Part shown: in pieces, positions 27,372 through 36,269 of the stretch | Position numbering within the stretch: the first letter of the stretch is position 1 | Layout of the letters: each line of letters starts with the position of its first letter | From: Hippopus hippopus | Lineage: Eukaryota; Mollusca; Bivalvia; Cardiida; Cardiidae | DNA length: 64,000 nucleotides | Direction of reading: 5' to 3' | NCBI GenBank assembly: GCA_946811185.2 | Contig: OX328099.1 | Span: 15,899,859-15,963,858, forward strand | Translations under genes and position numbers: made by a program | Notes under the pieces: generated by a model | What the model was told of the DNA's origin: nothing | Seen by the model: only the letters and a program-made list of their open reading frames with translations | Databases searched by the model: none

Positions 27372-27899
27372 ATGAGCGATTCTATATATTGCGTAAAATG
27401 TAAAAAGAAGACTGATTCTAATAACATTACGATGGAAACTTCTAAAAATGGAAGAACAATGAAACGTGGAACGTGTGTTGTGTGTGGCACACGCAAATCA
27501 GTATTTGTGAAGGGCATGCAAAAAGGTGGTAGTTTAGAATTGACGGGTAGCGGTTTAATAAATAGAATGATTAACAATCTTCCTATTGAAATGCATTTAC
27601 CGGGTCATAATTTTACAGGACCGGGTACTAAGTTAAATAAAAGATTAAACTCCGATTTAACTCCTAAGAAATGGAGTAAACCCATTAATAGAGTAGATCA
27701 AGCCGCTTATAATCACGACATATGCTACATGGAAAATAGTGACACTAAAACCAGAAATGAAGTATGTGATAAAGATATGATGAAAGAATTAGACGGTATA
27801 TATAACCCCTCAATAAAAGAAAGAATGGAAAGAGGTTTAGTATCTAGTATAATAGGGACAAAAGTGAGATTTGGGTGGGGGGAAAAAAAACATCTTTAG
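27372..27899 (+). CDS. Zinc-ribbon plus phospholipase A2 protein (about 175 aa)
   Basis: Start at the ATG at 27372; the hydrophobic upstream extension is AT-rich leader. Residues 7-38 have paired cysteines CVKC and CVVC, the zinc-ribbon seen in adenovirus- and adintovirus-like proteins (DUF5679-like). Residues about 74-125 show a parvovirus VP1-type PLA2: LPGHNFTGPGTKL (calcium loop) and VDQAAYNHDICY (catalytic His-Asp). Such domains help virions breach endosomal membranes. LTGSG at about residues 57-61 fits the adenain cleavage pattern. The ORF ends in a G6A8 run where the integrase frame opens. Confidence 0.85.
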   Translation: MSDSIYCVKCKKKTDSNNITMETSKNGRTMKRGTCVVCGTRKSVFVKGMQKGGSLELTGSGLINRMINNLPIEMHLPGHNFTGPGTKLNKRLNSDLTPKKWSKPINRVDQAAYNHDICYMENSDTKTRNEVCDKDMMKELDGIYNPSIKERMERGLVSSIIGTKVRFGWGEKKHL

Positions 27900-29395
27900 C
27901 TGATGAGATACATAGACGTACTAGAAGAAATTTTAAAACTAGAAAAGTTACGGTGCCTCATGCTGATAATACATGGACAGCCGATATAGCTATTTTACCC
28001 GATGATCTTAAAAAAGCGAATGATAACAAAAGCCATCTTTTAGTTATCGTTGATGTTTTTAGTAAATATGCGTGGGTAAGACTTTTAACTAATCATAAGA
28101 GTGATACAATAGCGAGAGAATTTCATTCAATCTTTAAAGAATCGGGTAGAAAACCTTTAAAACTATGGACCGATAGAGGAGGTGAATTTATCGGGATGAT
28201 AGATAATCCGAAAAAGGGAGAAGGTCAATTTGAATGTGAACATTGCAGTCAGAGATTTAAAACGAAAAGTACTCTCACTAATCATATAAGACGTCAATGT
28301 CCCGTATTATTTCCCGAATTAGCCAAGGAAAATAAAACTACATTAGGTAAAGATATAACCCTGTATCACACTGAAGGTAAAAACAAAGCTAGTGTAGCCG
28401 AACGATTAATTAAAACTTTTAAAGGAAAGATGTGGAGATATATGACGGATAATGCGACGGATAGAATAATAGACGCAATCCCCGATTTAGTGAAAGAATA
28501 TAATAATACGTATCATTCTACTATAAAGATGACGCCTATTGAAGCGAGTAAACCAAAAAATCGTGAAGAGGTTTATAATACCGCTTATAAACCAGATGAT
28601 GGAGATAAAGAAGAAGAATTAAAGAAGATTAATATTAAAGAAGGTGATCTTGTTAGAGTCGTTAGAACTAAAAAGGCTCTTGAGAAAGGATATAGCCCTA
28701 ATTGGTCTTTCGAAATATTTAAAGTAAAAGAAGTTCGTAAAAATACTAATCCCGTTACTTTCATTTTACAAGATGCGAATGGTTATATAATCAAGGGGGT
28801 GTTTTATAAAGAAGAGCTTCAAAAGACTGACTATCAAATGACTGATGATATGGGCTATACTGAACCTAGAATTAAACAAAACGTTTTATTGGGGAAAGAG
28901 GCTGTAGCTAAAGAAGCTAAAAGACAAAAGGAAAAGAAAACTAGACAACGCGAAAGGCGGGGGAAAGGACTCGATAAGGTAATATCTTTGCCAGATGAGG
29001 TGTTATCCAATTTTGACCTAGAAAATGCATGCAATCATTTAACCGGGTGGAGAGGGGTATTTTCGAGAGACGCATTGCCATCAAAACCGCTGATACGTGA
29101 ATGCGGTATATTAAATTTAGATGATAGCAAAGGAGAGGGAACCCATTGGGTTGCTTGGTATAAAAATAAGGATAACAACCTTTATTTTGATAGTTATGGA
29201 ATACAACCTCCTATTGAGATAATAAAATATTTAGGTGATAATATATATTACAATTCGGGTCAAATACAAAAGACTAGCACATTTATCTGCGGACATCTGT
29301 GCGTTTATGTGTTGCATATGCTTAATGAGGGGATGGGTTTGCAGCCTATTGTGTCACATTTAATGAAAATGAGAAACGAGTTAAACGAAATATGA
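27875..29395 (+). CDS. Integrase (DDE, zinc-finger insert) fused to adenain-like protease
   Basis: A retroviral-type integrase with a C-terminal cysteine protease in one frame. No ATG precedes the catalytic core; the frame opens inside the end of the PLA2 ORF at an A8 run, so it may be made by -1 frameshift, or an indel may have split the genes. Residues counted from 27875: catalytic D37 (TADI), D100 (WTDRGGEF), E176 (VAERLIKTF). The D2-E gap is 75 residues, not about 35, and holds a finger CEHC...H...C (121-142). An SH3-like domain follows (GDLVRVV, about 255). The protease, about 375-506, has THWVAW (His, about 422), FDSYG (Asp), GQIQ (Gln, about 463) and CGHLC (Cys, about 472). It would cut virion proteins during maturation. 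Confidence 0.88.
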   Translation: MGGKKTSLADEIHRRTRRNFKTRKVTVPHADNTWTADIAILPDDLKKANDNKSHLLVIVDVFSKYAWVRLLTNHKSDTIAREFHSIFKESGRKPLKLWTDRGGEFIGMIDNPKKGEGQFECEHCSQRFKTKSTLTNHIRRQCPVLFPELAKENKTTLGKDITLYHTEGKNKASVAERLIKTFKGKMWRYMTDNATDRIIDAIPDLVKEYNNTYHSTIKMTPIEASKPKNREEVYNTAYKPDDGDKEEELKKINIKEGDLVRVVRTKKALEKGYSPNWSFEIFKVKEVRKNTNPVTFILQDANGYIIKGVFYKEELQKTDYQMTDDMGYTEPRIKQNVLLGKEAVAKEAKRQKEKKTRQRERRGKGLDKVISLPDEVLSNFDLENACNHLTGWRGVFSRDALPSKPLIRECGILNLDDSKGEGTHWVAWYKNKDNNLYFDSYGIQPPIEIIKYLGDNIYYNSGQIQKTSTFICGHLCVYVLHMLNEGMGLQPIVSHLMKMRNELNEI

Positions 29396-29396
29396 G

Positions 29397-29825
29397 ACAC
29401 CGCACCACACCGCACCGCATCGTCATATTTTTACGCTTCAGAGTGGATAAACGTCTCGAAAAAGTTATATTTTTACATTTATCTAAGTATAATTTAACCA
29501 GATAAATGTACGTTTTTTTATTTAGTCCATATAGCTATATGGGCAAAAAATACGAAACGAGATGAATCGTTTCAGGCTGGTTAAAAGATGGACAAATGTC
29601 GCGTCTCGAATCGTTCGAAATGACGGGAATCGTTCGAAATGACGGGAATCGATCGGGATCGTTCGAAATGACGGGAATCGATCTAAATCTTTTCTTTTTT
29701 TACATTTATCTAAGTATAATTTAACCAGATAAATGTACGTTTTTTTACTTAGTCCATATAGCTATATGGGCAAAAATACCAAAACGAGATGAATCGTTTC
29801 AGGCTGGTTAAAAGATGGACAAACG
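29397..29825 (+). repeat. Two double-palindrome modules between convergent genes
   Basis: CCGCA-type run at 29401-29420, modules at 29475-29600 and 29702-29825, palindromes at 29527-29542 and 29754-29769, separated by GGAATCGTTCGAAATGACG repeats. They lie between the ends of the integrase (plus) and fibre (minus) genes. Confidence 0.88.
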
Positions 29826-29839
29826 ATTCAAATGTACAT

Positions 29840-32182
29840 TTAATCGTTTTTGTCTATATATTCTGGAAAGTTGAGATCTATGTTTTTATCGATATGGCGG
29901 GGTGTATCAAAAGAATCATCGATTTTATAATCATTTTCATCAAACTCCATAACAATCATCAAAGAAACGTGCAAACGAGCCGTTCCTTTAATTTCCCCTC
30001 TAGCTAGCGAAGTCTCATAGTATGGAAAGTTAGTTTTATAATCGTATTTAAGCGAAAGTTTTTCTCGAAAATCTAAATTTACGACTTTATCTATTATGTG
30101 AACGAAAGGTAGGTCAAAATACTTAACTCTACTCGGTGGATTCTCCCTCAAATCATCTGGTAGGGGGCTATGATTCCAAACACTAAAAAAATCTCTTTCA
30201 GTTTTATCCACAAAAATAGAGATTTTTTCACCACCATAATGAGCTTTTAATGCAACGTCTTCTTTATTGTCATAGGTTATCGTTTTCTTTACTATCGTTT
30301 TTACAATTTTGCAGGGGAGTGGCACCGTGTATTCATTTTCGTTGTTAAAAGAAAAAGAAAATGTTTGGTTTTTATATATCACTAAATTTGCCATTTCCCT
30401 CCTCTCTCTCTCGAGATCTCTCTCGAGTACTTCGTCAATTCTACAAAACACGTTCCATCGATGTTTGGTGATTCTAGAAAGAATTCTTTTCTCAAGCTCT
30501 AAGAATTGTTCATCTAAGTATCGTTTGCTCGATTCCACGTATTCTTTAGACAGCGATTCCCTTTCATCTATTACGGCTATGGCACCGTCTATTGTTTTGA
30601 TAGACATAACATCCACATAGTTTTTGTTTACCACATCATATTCGTTGACAAAATTGTCTCTATACAATCTGATTTTGTTCGCTGTCGCTAAATCGCCTCT
30701 CGCTACGTATGTTGGTCCTTGATCTAACATCACTGCAACTTCATTTCCATCTTTATCCGTTACAACGTTTGTTTTATCCCACGCTGTTTGTTCATCCACA
30801 TATTTCTTGTTTGCCGCTTCTTTTTCTTCCCTCGGATCTCGAACGTTTCTGATCTCATTAAAGTTCATATTCATATAACCATCCAAGTTGTATCCTCCAT
30901 TTTCTTTTCTCAACGGATCATTTTCTACAACTCCTTCGATCATTCTATCTACATATTCTTTAGTCGCTGGTTGATTGTTTTTAGTAGGAGTTGGAATGTT
31001 AGTGATTTCATTATAACTCATATCTATATCATCAACAGCCATGAAATGTCCGTTTTGTTTTAAAAACACACCTTCATCAGAAAAACTGATGTCACCCGCG
31101 GCAATGTTTTTAAGCGCATCATCCACATATTGCTTTGTCGCAACATCGTCTTTCTTAAACGAATCTTTACTCTCCCGTATTTTATTCTCTATACTATCAT
31201 CGACATATTTTTTATTGGCCGCTTCAAAATTACGATTGGGAATTTTTACACCCAATATTCTTTTCTTCCTCATGAATATGTCTCCTTCCGCTTCAAAACC
31301 AGATTCTGTAGGTGTAAAGGCCAAATGACTTCTTGGAACCGCATCGTTTTTATCAGCGGGTTCTTTTAAATTTCTAATTGTATACGTACCTTCCATATTA
31401 ATATCGGCGGGTGATTTAAACTCACCATCTCTTTTTATCAATATTACATCAGATTTAACAATATCATCAATGGCTTGTTGCTTTTTCAGTTCTGCACTAT
31501 CATCTACATACTTTTTATTAGCCACATCTCGATCTTTAGTTGGAGGAGGAACTTCTTTTATGGGTTTATTCCTCATGTAAATTTCCTTTTTAGCGTACGC
31601 GTTGTCTCCTCTAATATCAAAAACATCACTGACTCCGGATAAACGATTAACAGCCGCATCCACATACTTTTTTTGTACAACATCATTCTCTTCTTGAGGA
31701 TCACCAACATCTTTTATATTAAATCCTCTCATATTTATAGTATTTTTAGCTACAAAATCATTTTGTCTATATATAAAAGGCGAATTACCCGCTAAAGCTC
31801 TTTCCGTTTTTTCTATAGCCGTATCTACGTATATACGATTTGCAGCATCACTATCTCGAGTGGGAGTAGGAACATTTTCTAACTTATGGGTATTAGTAAA
31901 ATCCAATGAACCCTTTATTAAAAACGCGCCATTTTGTTTACCTCCAATAACCCCCGTTCCTTTAGTATTATCTACATAATCTTTATTCGCCGCATCCCTC
32001 GGATTAACTGGATCATTTAAATTCCTAATTACGTTACCTGCCATGTTTAAACTTCCTATTATCTCACTACTTCCATCCACTTTAACAAAGTTGTCATTAA
32101 TGAATGTTAAACTTACTCTTCCATCATCACCGATAGAAGACCTAATTAGTTTATTATGTATTCCAAATTTATTCACTGACAT
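29840..32182 (-). CDS. Fibre-like protein with repeated (A)NKKYVD units (780 aa)
   Basis: The first 570 or so residues contain about ten units of roughly 45-60 aa of the type I-x-N-x-x-P-x4-DAANKxYVD (AANKDYVD, AANRIYVD, VANKKYVD, ATKEYVD, VVNKNYVD), the pattern typical of phage and Polinton-type trimeric fibres. The last 190 residues are non-repetitive and Asp/aromatic-rich, a candidate receptor-binding head. No signal peptide. It shares a 24-bp divergent promoter with the penton-like gene, which supports a virion role. Full-length open frame. Confidence 0.75.
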   Translation of the reverse strand: MSVNKFGIHNKLIRSSIGDDGRVSLTFINDNFVKVDGSSEIIGSLNMAGNVIRNLNDPVNPRDAANKDYVDNTKGTGVIGGKQNGAFLIKGSLDFTNTHKLENVPTPTRDSDAANRIYVDTAIEKTERALAGNSPFIYRQNDFVAKNTINMRGFNIKDVGDPQEENDVVQKKYVDAAVNRLSGVSDVFDIRGDNAYAKKEIYMRNKPIKEVPPPTKDRDVANKKYVDDSAELKKQQAIDDIVKSDVILIKRDGEFKSPADINMEGTYTIRNLKEPADKNDAVPRSHLAFTPTESGFEAEGDIFMRKKRILGVKIPNRNFEAANKKYVDDSIENKIRESKDSFKKDDVATKQYVDDALKNIAAGDISFSDEGVFLKQNGHFMAVDDIDMSYNEITNIPTPTKNNQPATKEYVDRMIEGVVENDPLRKENGGYNLDGYMNMNFNEIRNVRDPREEKEAANKKYVDEQTAWDKTNVVTDKDGNEVAVMLDQGPTYVARGDLATANKIRLYRDNFVNEYDVVNKNYVDVMSIKTIDGAIAVIDERESLSKEYVESSKRYLDEQFLELEKRILSRITKHRWNVFCRIDEVLERDLERERREMANLVIYKNQTFSFSFNNENEYTVPLPCKIVKTIVKKTITYDNKEDVALKAHYGGEKISIFVDKTERDFFSVWNHSPLPDDLRENPPSRVKYFDLPFVHIIDKVVNLDFREKLSLKYDYKTNFPYYETSLARGEIKGTARLHVSLMIVMEFDENDYKIDDSFDTPRHIDKNIDLNFPEYIDKND

Positions 32183-32206
32183 ATTTTAATATAGATATAT
32201 ATTAAA
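32183..32206. promoter_or_regulatory. 24-bp divergent promoter with near-palindrome
   Basis: The whole gap between the fibre ATG (minus) and the penton-like ATG (plus) reads ATTTTAATATA / TATATATTAAAAT, near symmetric. Bidirectional initiation from TA-rich sequence right at the start codons is inferred. Confidence 0.5.
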
Positions 32207-32974
32207 ATGGCGAGTTTTCAGATAAAAGTTCAAGGTAAAACATCAGATTTTACTACATATTTTAATCCATCAATTGACCTGGGTTCAGATAAGAAGTATG
32301 AAATCGCTTTACTCGACTTAGAAACTTATTATTCGTTTCCCAACGTTTCTGAAGAAAATAACGTTTTTAGATATTCGAGTGATAATGGAGCTAACTGGAA
32401 CAGATTGGAAATTCCCACTGGAAGTTATGATTTAGTTGATATATATGATGCAATGACGTTGTTTATGAGAGAACGAGGAGATTACGATGAAATTAATGAC
32501 GAATACCCCATCGTTCTTCGCGCGAATTTAAACACTCTCAAAAGCGTATTCTCTATAAAACCGGGTTATCAAATTAATTTACAAGGAAGAAGGAGTATAG
32601 CCAGTTTATTGGGTTTTGAAAAACAGGCATATGGGGAAGGTTATCATACAAGTCAAAAGATAGTGGATATTTTAAAAGTTAATTCGATTAACGTACTAAT
32701 TAACATCATTGGTAACAGTTACGATAATGGATCACTTTCAACTTCTATCTATTCATTCTTTCCAAAAAGCGAACCCGGTTATAAAATCATTCAGGAACCT
32801 AACATACCCGCGTATCTTCCTATATTTACTCAAAACATAAGCGATTTAAACGTTAAAATTACTGATCAAGATGGTAACTTATTAGATTTTAGAGGCGAAA
32901 GGATTTCGATTCGTTTTGGCGTCCGTGAAATAGTTGATTACAATAAGTTGTTTAGAGAATTGATAGATAAATAA
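32207..32974 (+). CDS. Penton-like minor capsid protein (255 aa)
   Basis: Predicted single jelly-roll vertex protein of Polintons/adintoviruses. Evidence is the family-like opening (MASFQIKVQGKTSDFTTYFN, then KYEIALLDLETYYSFPNV), length in the usual range of about 250 aa, beta-rich composition and C-terminal IRFGVREI. It is the first gene of the plus-strand late block and lies next to the fibre gene, which fits a fibre-anchoring role. Full length. Confidence 0.82.
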   Translation: MASFQIKVQGKTSDFTTYFNPSIDLGSDKKYEIALLDLETYYSFPNVSEENNVFRYSSDNGANWNRLEIPTGSYDLVDIYDAMTLFMRERGDYDEINDEYPIVLRANLNTLKSVFSIKPGYQINLQGRRSIASLLGFEKQAYGEGYHTSQKIVDILKVNSINVLINIIGNSYDNGSLSTSIYSFFPKSEPGYKIIQEPNIPAYLPIFTQNISDLNVKITDQDGNLLDFRGERISIRFGVREIVDYNKLFRELIDK

Positions 32975-32995
32975 AAAAAATATTTCTTATTTAAA

Positions 32996-33592
32996 ATGAC
33001 TGATGAAAGCAAAGAATATGAAATAAGAAAAATCAATCTTACACCGTCTCAAGAACTAAAAATAGCGAGAGACATTAAAAGCGGTTGTAAACAGATTCGT
33101 ATAAGATTAACTCATAATGATATAGTTAATGGAACGAAGGAAATTCCATTAAACGTTTCTCAAGCTCGTAAGATCGATAAAGCTCGCGAAAACGGAAAGG
33201 GTGTTCAAATACAATTGTCTAGAAAGCTTATACAAAAAGGCGGATTTCTCCCCTTACTTGCGGGATTAGCTGCCAGAGCATTACCCGTTCTAGCAAAAAC
33301 AGTTTTACCCGCATTGGGAGTAGGAGCATTGAGTGGATTAGCTAGTACTGGAGTAAATAAAGTGTTGGGAAGCGGTTTATATCTTAAGAAAGGTGGAAAC
33401 ATCGCGCAAATAGAAACAGATGGTGAGGGATTGTATTTGAAGCCTTATAAGGGTGGTGACGCAGAATTAGAGCAATATGGTGATGGATTGTTTTTAAAAC
33501 ATAGAGATGGTAAAATTTATGATGGTAAAGGTATTTTGTTAGGACCCGATTCGCCTTTTAAGAATATTCCTTTGTTGGGAGCTTTACTTTAA
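32996..33592 (+). CDS. Adenovirus pX-like core/membrane-active protein (198 aa)
   Basis: A charged N-terminal half (residues 1-80) with basic patches, then a hydrophobic Ala/Leu-rich segment (FLPLLAGLAARALPVLAKTV, about 84-103, continuing to about 115) and three related GLYLKKGG / GLYLKPYKGG / GLFLKHRDG repeats. It resembles the adintovirus protein compared with adenovirus pX. VLGSG before the first repeat is close to an adenain site. Probable DNA condensation or membrane role in the virion, by family resemblance only. Confidence 0.65.
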   Translation: MTDESKEYEIRKINLTPSQELKIARDIKSGCKQIRIRLTHNDIVNGTKEIPLNVSQARKIDKARENGKGVQIQLSRKLIQKGGFLPLLAGLAARALPVLAKTVLPALGVGALSGLASTGVNKVLGSGLYLKKGGNIAQIETDGEGLYLKPYKGGDAELEQYGDGLFLKHRDGKIYDGKGILLGPDSPFKNIPLLGALL

Positions 33593-33735
33593 ACGGTGCG
33601 GTGCGGTGCGTTTCGATACGTTTGTCCATCTTTCAACCAGACTGAAACGTTCTGTATTTTTTGCCCATATAGCTATATGGACTAAAAGAAAAAACATACA
33701 TTTATCTGGTTAAATTATACTAGATAAATGTATAA
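33593..33735 (-). repeat. Double-palindrome module, reversed orientation
   Basis: GGTGC units, then GTTTGTCCATC, palindrome at 33665-33680 and hairpin to 33732. This is the first module in the opposite orientation; all modules further right share it. Confidence 0.88.
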
Positions 33736-33770
33736 AACGTTCTATAGAAATATATTATTCATTAATAAAA

Positions 33771-34145
33771 ATGAACAATGTATTTGACGTTATTGAGAAT
33801 AAACCGAGGAAAAAAGTTAAGAGTATAACGTGGATTCCTGAAATGAGAGTTAAATTTCCACCCGTTAAAAAGAGTTTAACTACATGGAATCTTTTCACTC
33901 AGGTAGACATTAAACTTCCCAGTAAAGAAGGTAGAAGAATTTCATTGGGATTTGGTTTTAAAAAGTGTGCGGGTGTCGTTCTCGTTACAATAAGTAATGA
34001 ATGGAGAGGACAGATTGGTATAATAAACGGCACAATCGCGGAAAATCGGGTTAACGATATAATAGTATACGCGTATAATTTCTCAACTGATTCCATCGTT
34101 ATTCCCGCCGGTAAATTAATAATTAATCTAGATTACTCGGTTTAA
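33771..34145 (+). CDS. dUTPase-fold-like protein without clear catalytic motifs (124 aa)
   Basis: Length and pattern recall the dUTPase jelly roll: a basic N-terminus, DIKLPSKEGRRISLGFGFKK, then GIINGTIAENRVNDIIVYAYN and a terminal VIPAGKLIINLDYSV matching the closing G-x-x-I-x-x-L strand. The canonical active-site Asp/Tyr motif (GVIDxxYxG) is absent, so an enzyme role is doubtful and a structural role possible. Starts in an AATAAAAATG context after a module. Confidence 0.45.
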   Translation: MNNVFDVIENKPRKKVKSITWIPEMRVKFPPVKKSLTTWNLFTQVDIKLPSKEGRRISLGFGFKKCAGVVLVTISNEWRGQIGIINGTIAENRVNDIIVYAYNFSTDSIVIPAGKLIINLDYSV

Positions 34146-34166
34146 TTTTTATCTTACGGTAATAAA

Positions 34167-34852
34167 ATGGTAGATATAGATGATAAAGAAACTGGTAAAC
34201 TAATATCCTCCGATAATATATATCCCTCAATACAACCCCCAAGCGCCCCTCCTATTTCGAGTATGAACGATGGTGGTCATTCTTATAGAATGAGAAAGAT
34301 AGAAGAAATAGAGAAGTATTTTGAAAACGAAATTCAAATCAGACAGGCTTTAGAGAAAAAGTATTTTCGCGGATCTAGGGTTGTTAAGAACGTTGATTTG
34401 TTTTAACTACGGTTGCCATTGGTGCCGGTGCTGGCGGTATCGGGTTGCTATCAACAATCGTGGCAATTCCCGCGGCGGTGGCTTTGGAAGGTGTTGCACT
34501 GGGTACGGGTATTTTAGCTATAGTTGGCAATTTCATTACCAGGAACACTGATGCTAAAAGGGAAAAACACATGAAAATAGCTCAAACAGCAACGACTAAA
34601 CTTAACACTGTAAGGGATAAGATCTCTAAAGCCATTAAAGATAACTATGTATCAGATGAAGAATTTAAGGATATTCTCGAAGAACAAGAAAAATATAAGG
34701 CAATGAAGGATGAAATACGTAAAAAGATTAAAAGGAAGCTCACTGAGGATAATGCTAAGGATATATTCGAACAAGGTTTAAAAAAAGGGAAAGAAGAGGC
34801 AACAAATACGATAAGGAGTGCAATAGAAAGGAATCGAGGAGGTCCTTTTTAA
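34167..34852 (+). pseudogene. Polinton membrane-associated protein, split by a frameshift
   Basis: The first frame, 34167-34406, has a Pro/Ser-rich N-terminus with PPSAPP (residues 24-29) and a charged helix (KIEEIEKYFENEIQIRQALEKKYF). The continuation is in another frame, open from before 34445 to 34852 but without an ATG, with long hydrophobic Gly/Ala/Leu stretches (about 34418-34540) and then a Lys/Glu coiled coil. A break in the T-rich stretch near 34395-34405 separates them. Other Polintons have one ORF of this plan, as I recall; function unknown. PSAP can act as an ESCRT-binding late motif, but such short matches are weak evidence. Confidence 0.6.
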
Positions 34853-34998
34853 AGGAAGTGGTGATATTTCCTAAATTGAGATGTAAATGCGTTTGTGGGT
34901 TGGGAGATATCGCTGATTTATAACCCCGAGATACTCCAGGGTTTTCGTGACTTACCTTAGGACTTTCCCCGGGATATATTTTTCCCACCCTAATAAAA

Positions 34999-35775
34999 AT
35001 GTCATTTTATAAGATAGACAACCCTTCGGAAAGAAGTAAAAAAATTATGGAGTTTCTCGCCATGAAAAGGAGAATAAGACAGCGAGACTCTTCCGAAGAA
35101 ATGGGTAGGGAAAGATTTACTCAAAATTTAGAAAAGATGTTTAAACCAGTTACTGATCAAAGTAAAAATCTTAAAAAACGGATTGAAAGTATTAATGAAG
35201 AACGTAAAAAAGAAAGTGGTAAAATGTTGGCAGCTATTGAAGGTTTACCGCAAGCTTTGTCTCCCGCTATTCTGCAGACTTTACCGCCACCACCAATGCT
35301 ATCGTTCTCTGATGATGGTGACGCGACTGGAGATGTCAAATCATCATTAAAAGCTTTTCCCGTTAATATCGATAGAATTAAAGAATTGGACTACGATGAA
35401 GAAGATGGAGTTTTTTCAATAAATAATAAAGAGATTAGACTCGATCCTATAAATCACAATATAGAGTTTATGGGGGAGACGTATCGAAATAGAGCAAATC
35501 TTTTTCATCTCATTGCTGGAGATGGTACTAACCCAAATTTTATTCGAGCTTTAGATGATGAAAAAGCGGTAAAAGATTACGCGAAAATTATGGTAGATTC
35601 TGGTGTATTACATCGATATGGTGATGTAACGAGTAATTTCCCTAATGATATATTAAGAGGTAAAAACCCGAAATGGAATAATCTTTTAAAATATATATGG
35701 TTTAATAGATACGAATATATGGATGATGAAATGTTAAACGAAAAATTTACGGAAAAATCATATGAGAAGTTTTAA
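34999..35775 (+). CDS. Conserved Polinton protein of unknown function (258 aa)
   Basis: Starts in a CCTAATAAAAATG context. N-terminal coiled-coil region (residues 1-85, KNLKKRIESINEERKKESGK), Pro-rich linker with TLPPPPMLSF (about 93-102), then a folded C-terminal half (GVFSINNKEIRLDPINHNIE; KWNNLLKYIWFNRYEYMDDE). I recall similar ORFs between the penton and hexon genes in mollusc Polintons, with no assigned role. Its end overlaps the next frame by 14 bp. Confidence 0.65.
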   Translation: MSFYKIDNPSERSKKIMEFLAMKRRIRQRDSSEEMGRERFTQNLEKMFKPVTDQSKNLKKRIESINEERKKESGKMLAAIEGLPQALSPAILQTLPPPPMLSFSDDGDATGDVKSSLKAFPVNIDRIKELDYDEEDGVFSINNKEIRLDPINHNIEFMGETYRNRANLFHLIAGDGTNPNFIRALDDEKAVKDYAKIMVDSGVLHRYGDVTSNFPNDILRGKNPKWNNLLKYIWFNRYEYMDDEMLNEKFTEKSYEKF

Positions 35776-35791
35776 AAAAACTGAAAAAGAA

Positions 35792-36088
35792 ATGGCAACA
35801 GAAGGGATTATTCTATCCGATAAAACGAGATCTCTCATTAATACCGCAAAAGGTAAAGTTAAGTATAAACTAAGTGATAAAACGGGTAAGGGTATAAAGA
35901 AAGTATCTAATACCATAATCATTCCAAAAGACATTGAGGCTTTGGGTGATAGACTTAGGCTTTTATGGGCGAGTAAAACGGCGAAACACAGTAACGTTAA
36001 AAATGAAATAATATCTATATGCGATGAATTGCTAAGACAAAATGCCATAGAATCGCGCGATTATGATACTATTATGAGGGAATTATAA
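35792..36088 (+). CDS. Small Polinton protein (98 aa), overlapping reading frame
   Basis: The first good start is the ATG at 35792 (MATEGIILSDKTRSLINTAK), though the frame has an ATG at 35762 inside the previous ORF. Helical second half (DIEALGDRLRLLWASKTAKH, EIISICDELLRQNAIESRDY). It may be a separate cistron or the C-terminal part of the 258-aa protein reached by frameshifting. Followed by a module and a GGTGC run. Confidence 0.55.
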   Translation: MATEGIILSDKTRSLINTAKGKVKYKLSDKTGKGIKKVSNTIIIPKDIEALGDRLRLLWASKTAKHSNVKNEIISICDELLRQNAIESRDYDTIMREL

Positions 36089-36089
36089 T

Positions 36090-36235
36090 GCAAAGCGTTC
36101 TGTATTTTCTGCCCATATAGCTATATGGACTAAGTAAAAAAACGTACATTTATCTGGTTAAATTATGCTTAGATAAATGTATAAAAATACACATTTCGGT
36201 GCGGTGCGGTGCGGTGCGGTGCGGTGCGGTGCGAG
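36090..36235 (-). repeat. Double-palindrome module with GGTGC run
   Basis: Palindrome 36113-36128, hairpin 36145-36181, GGTGC run 36198-36232. It lies behind the 33771-36088 gene block and before the next gene. Confidence 0.88.
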
Positions 36236-36269
36236 AATTATAATTTTTCGTATATAAAAAAAGGGAGAT

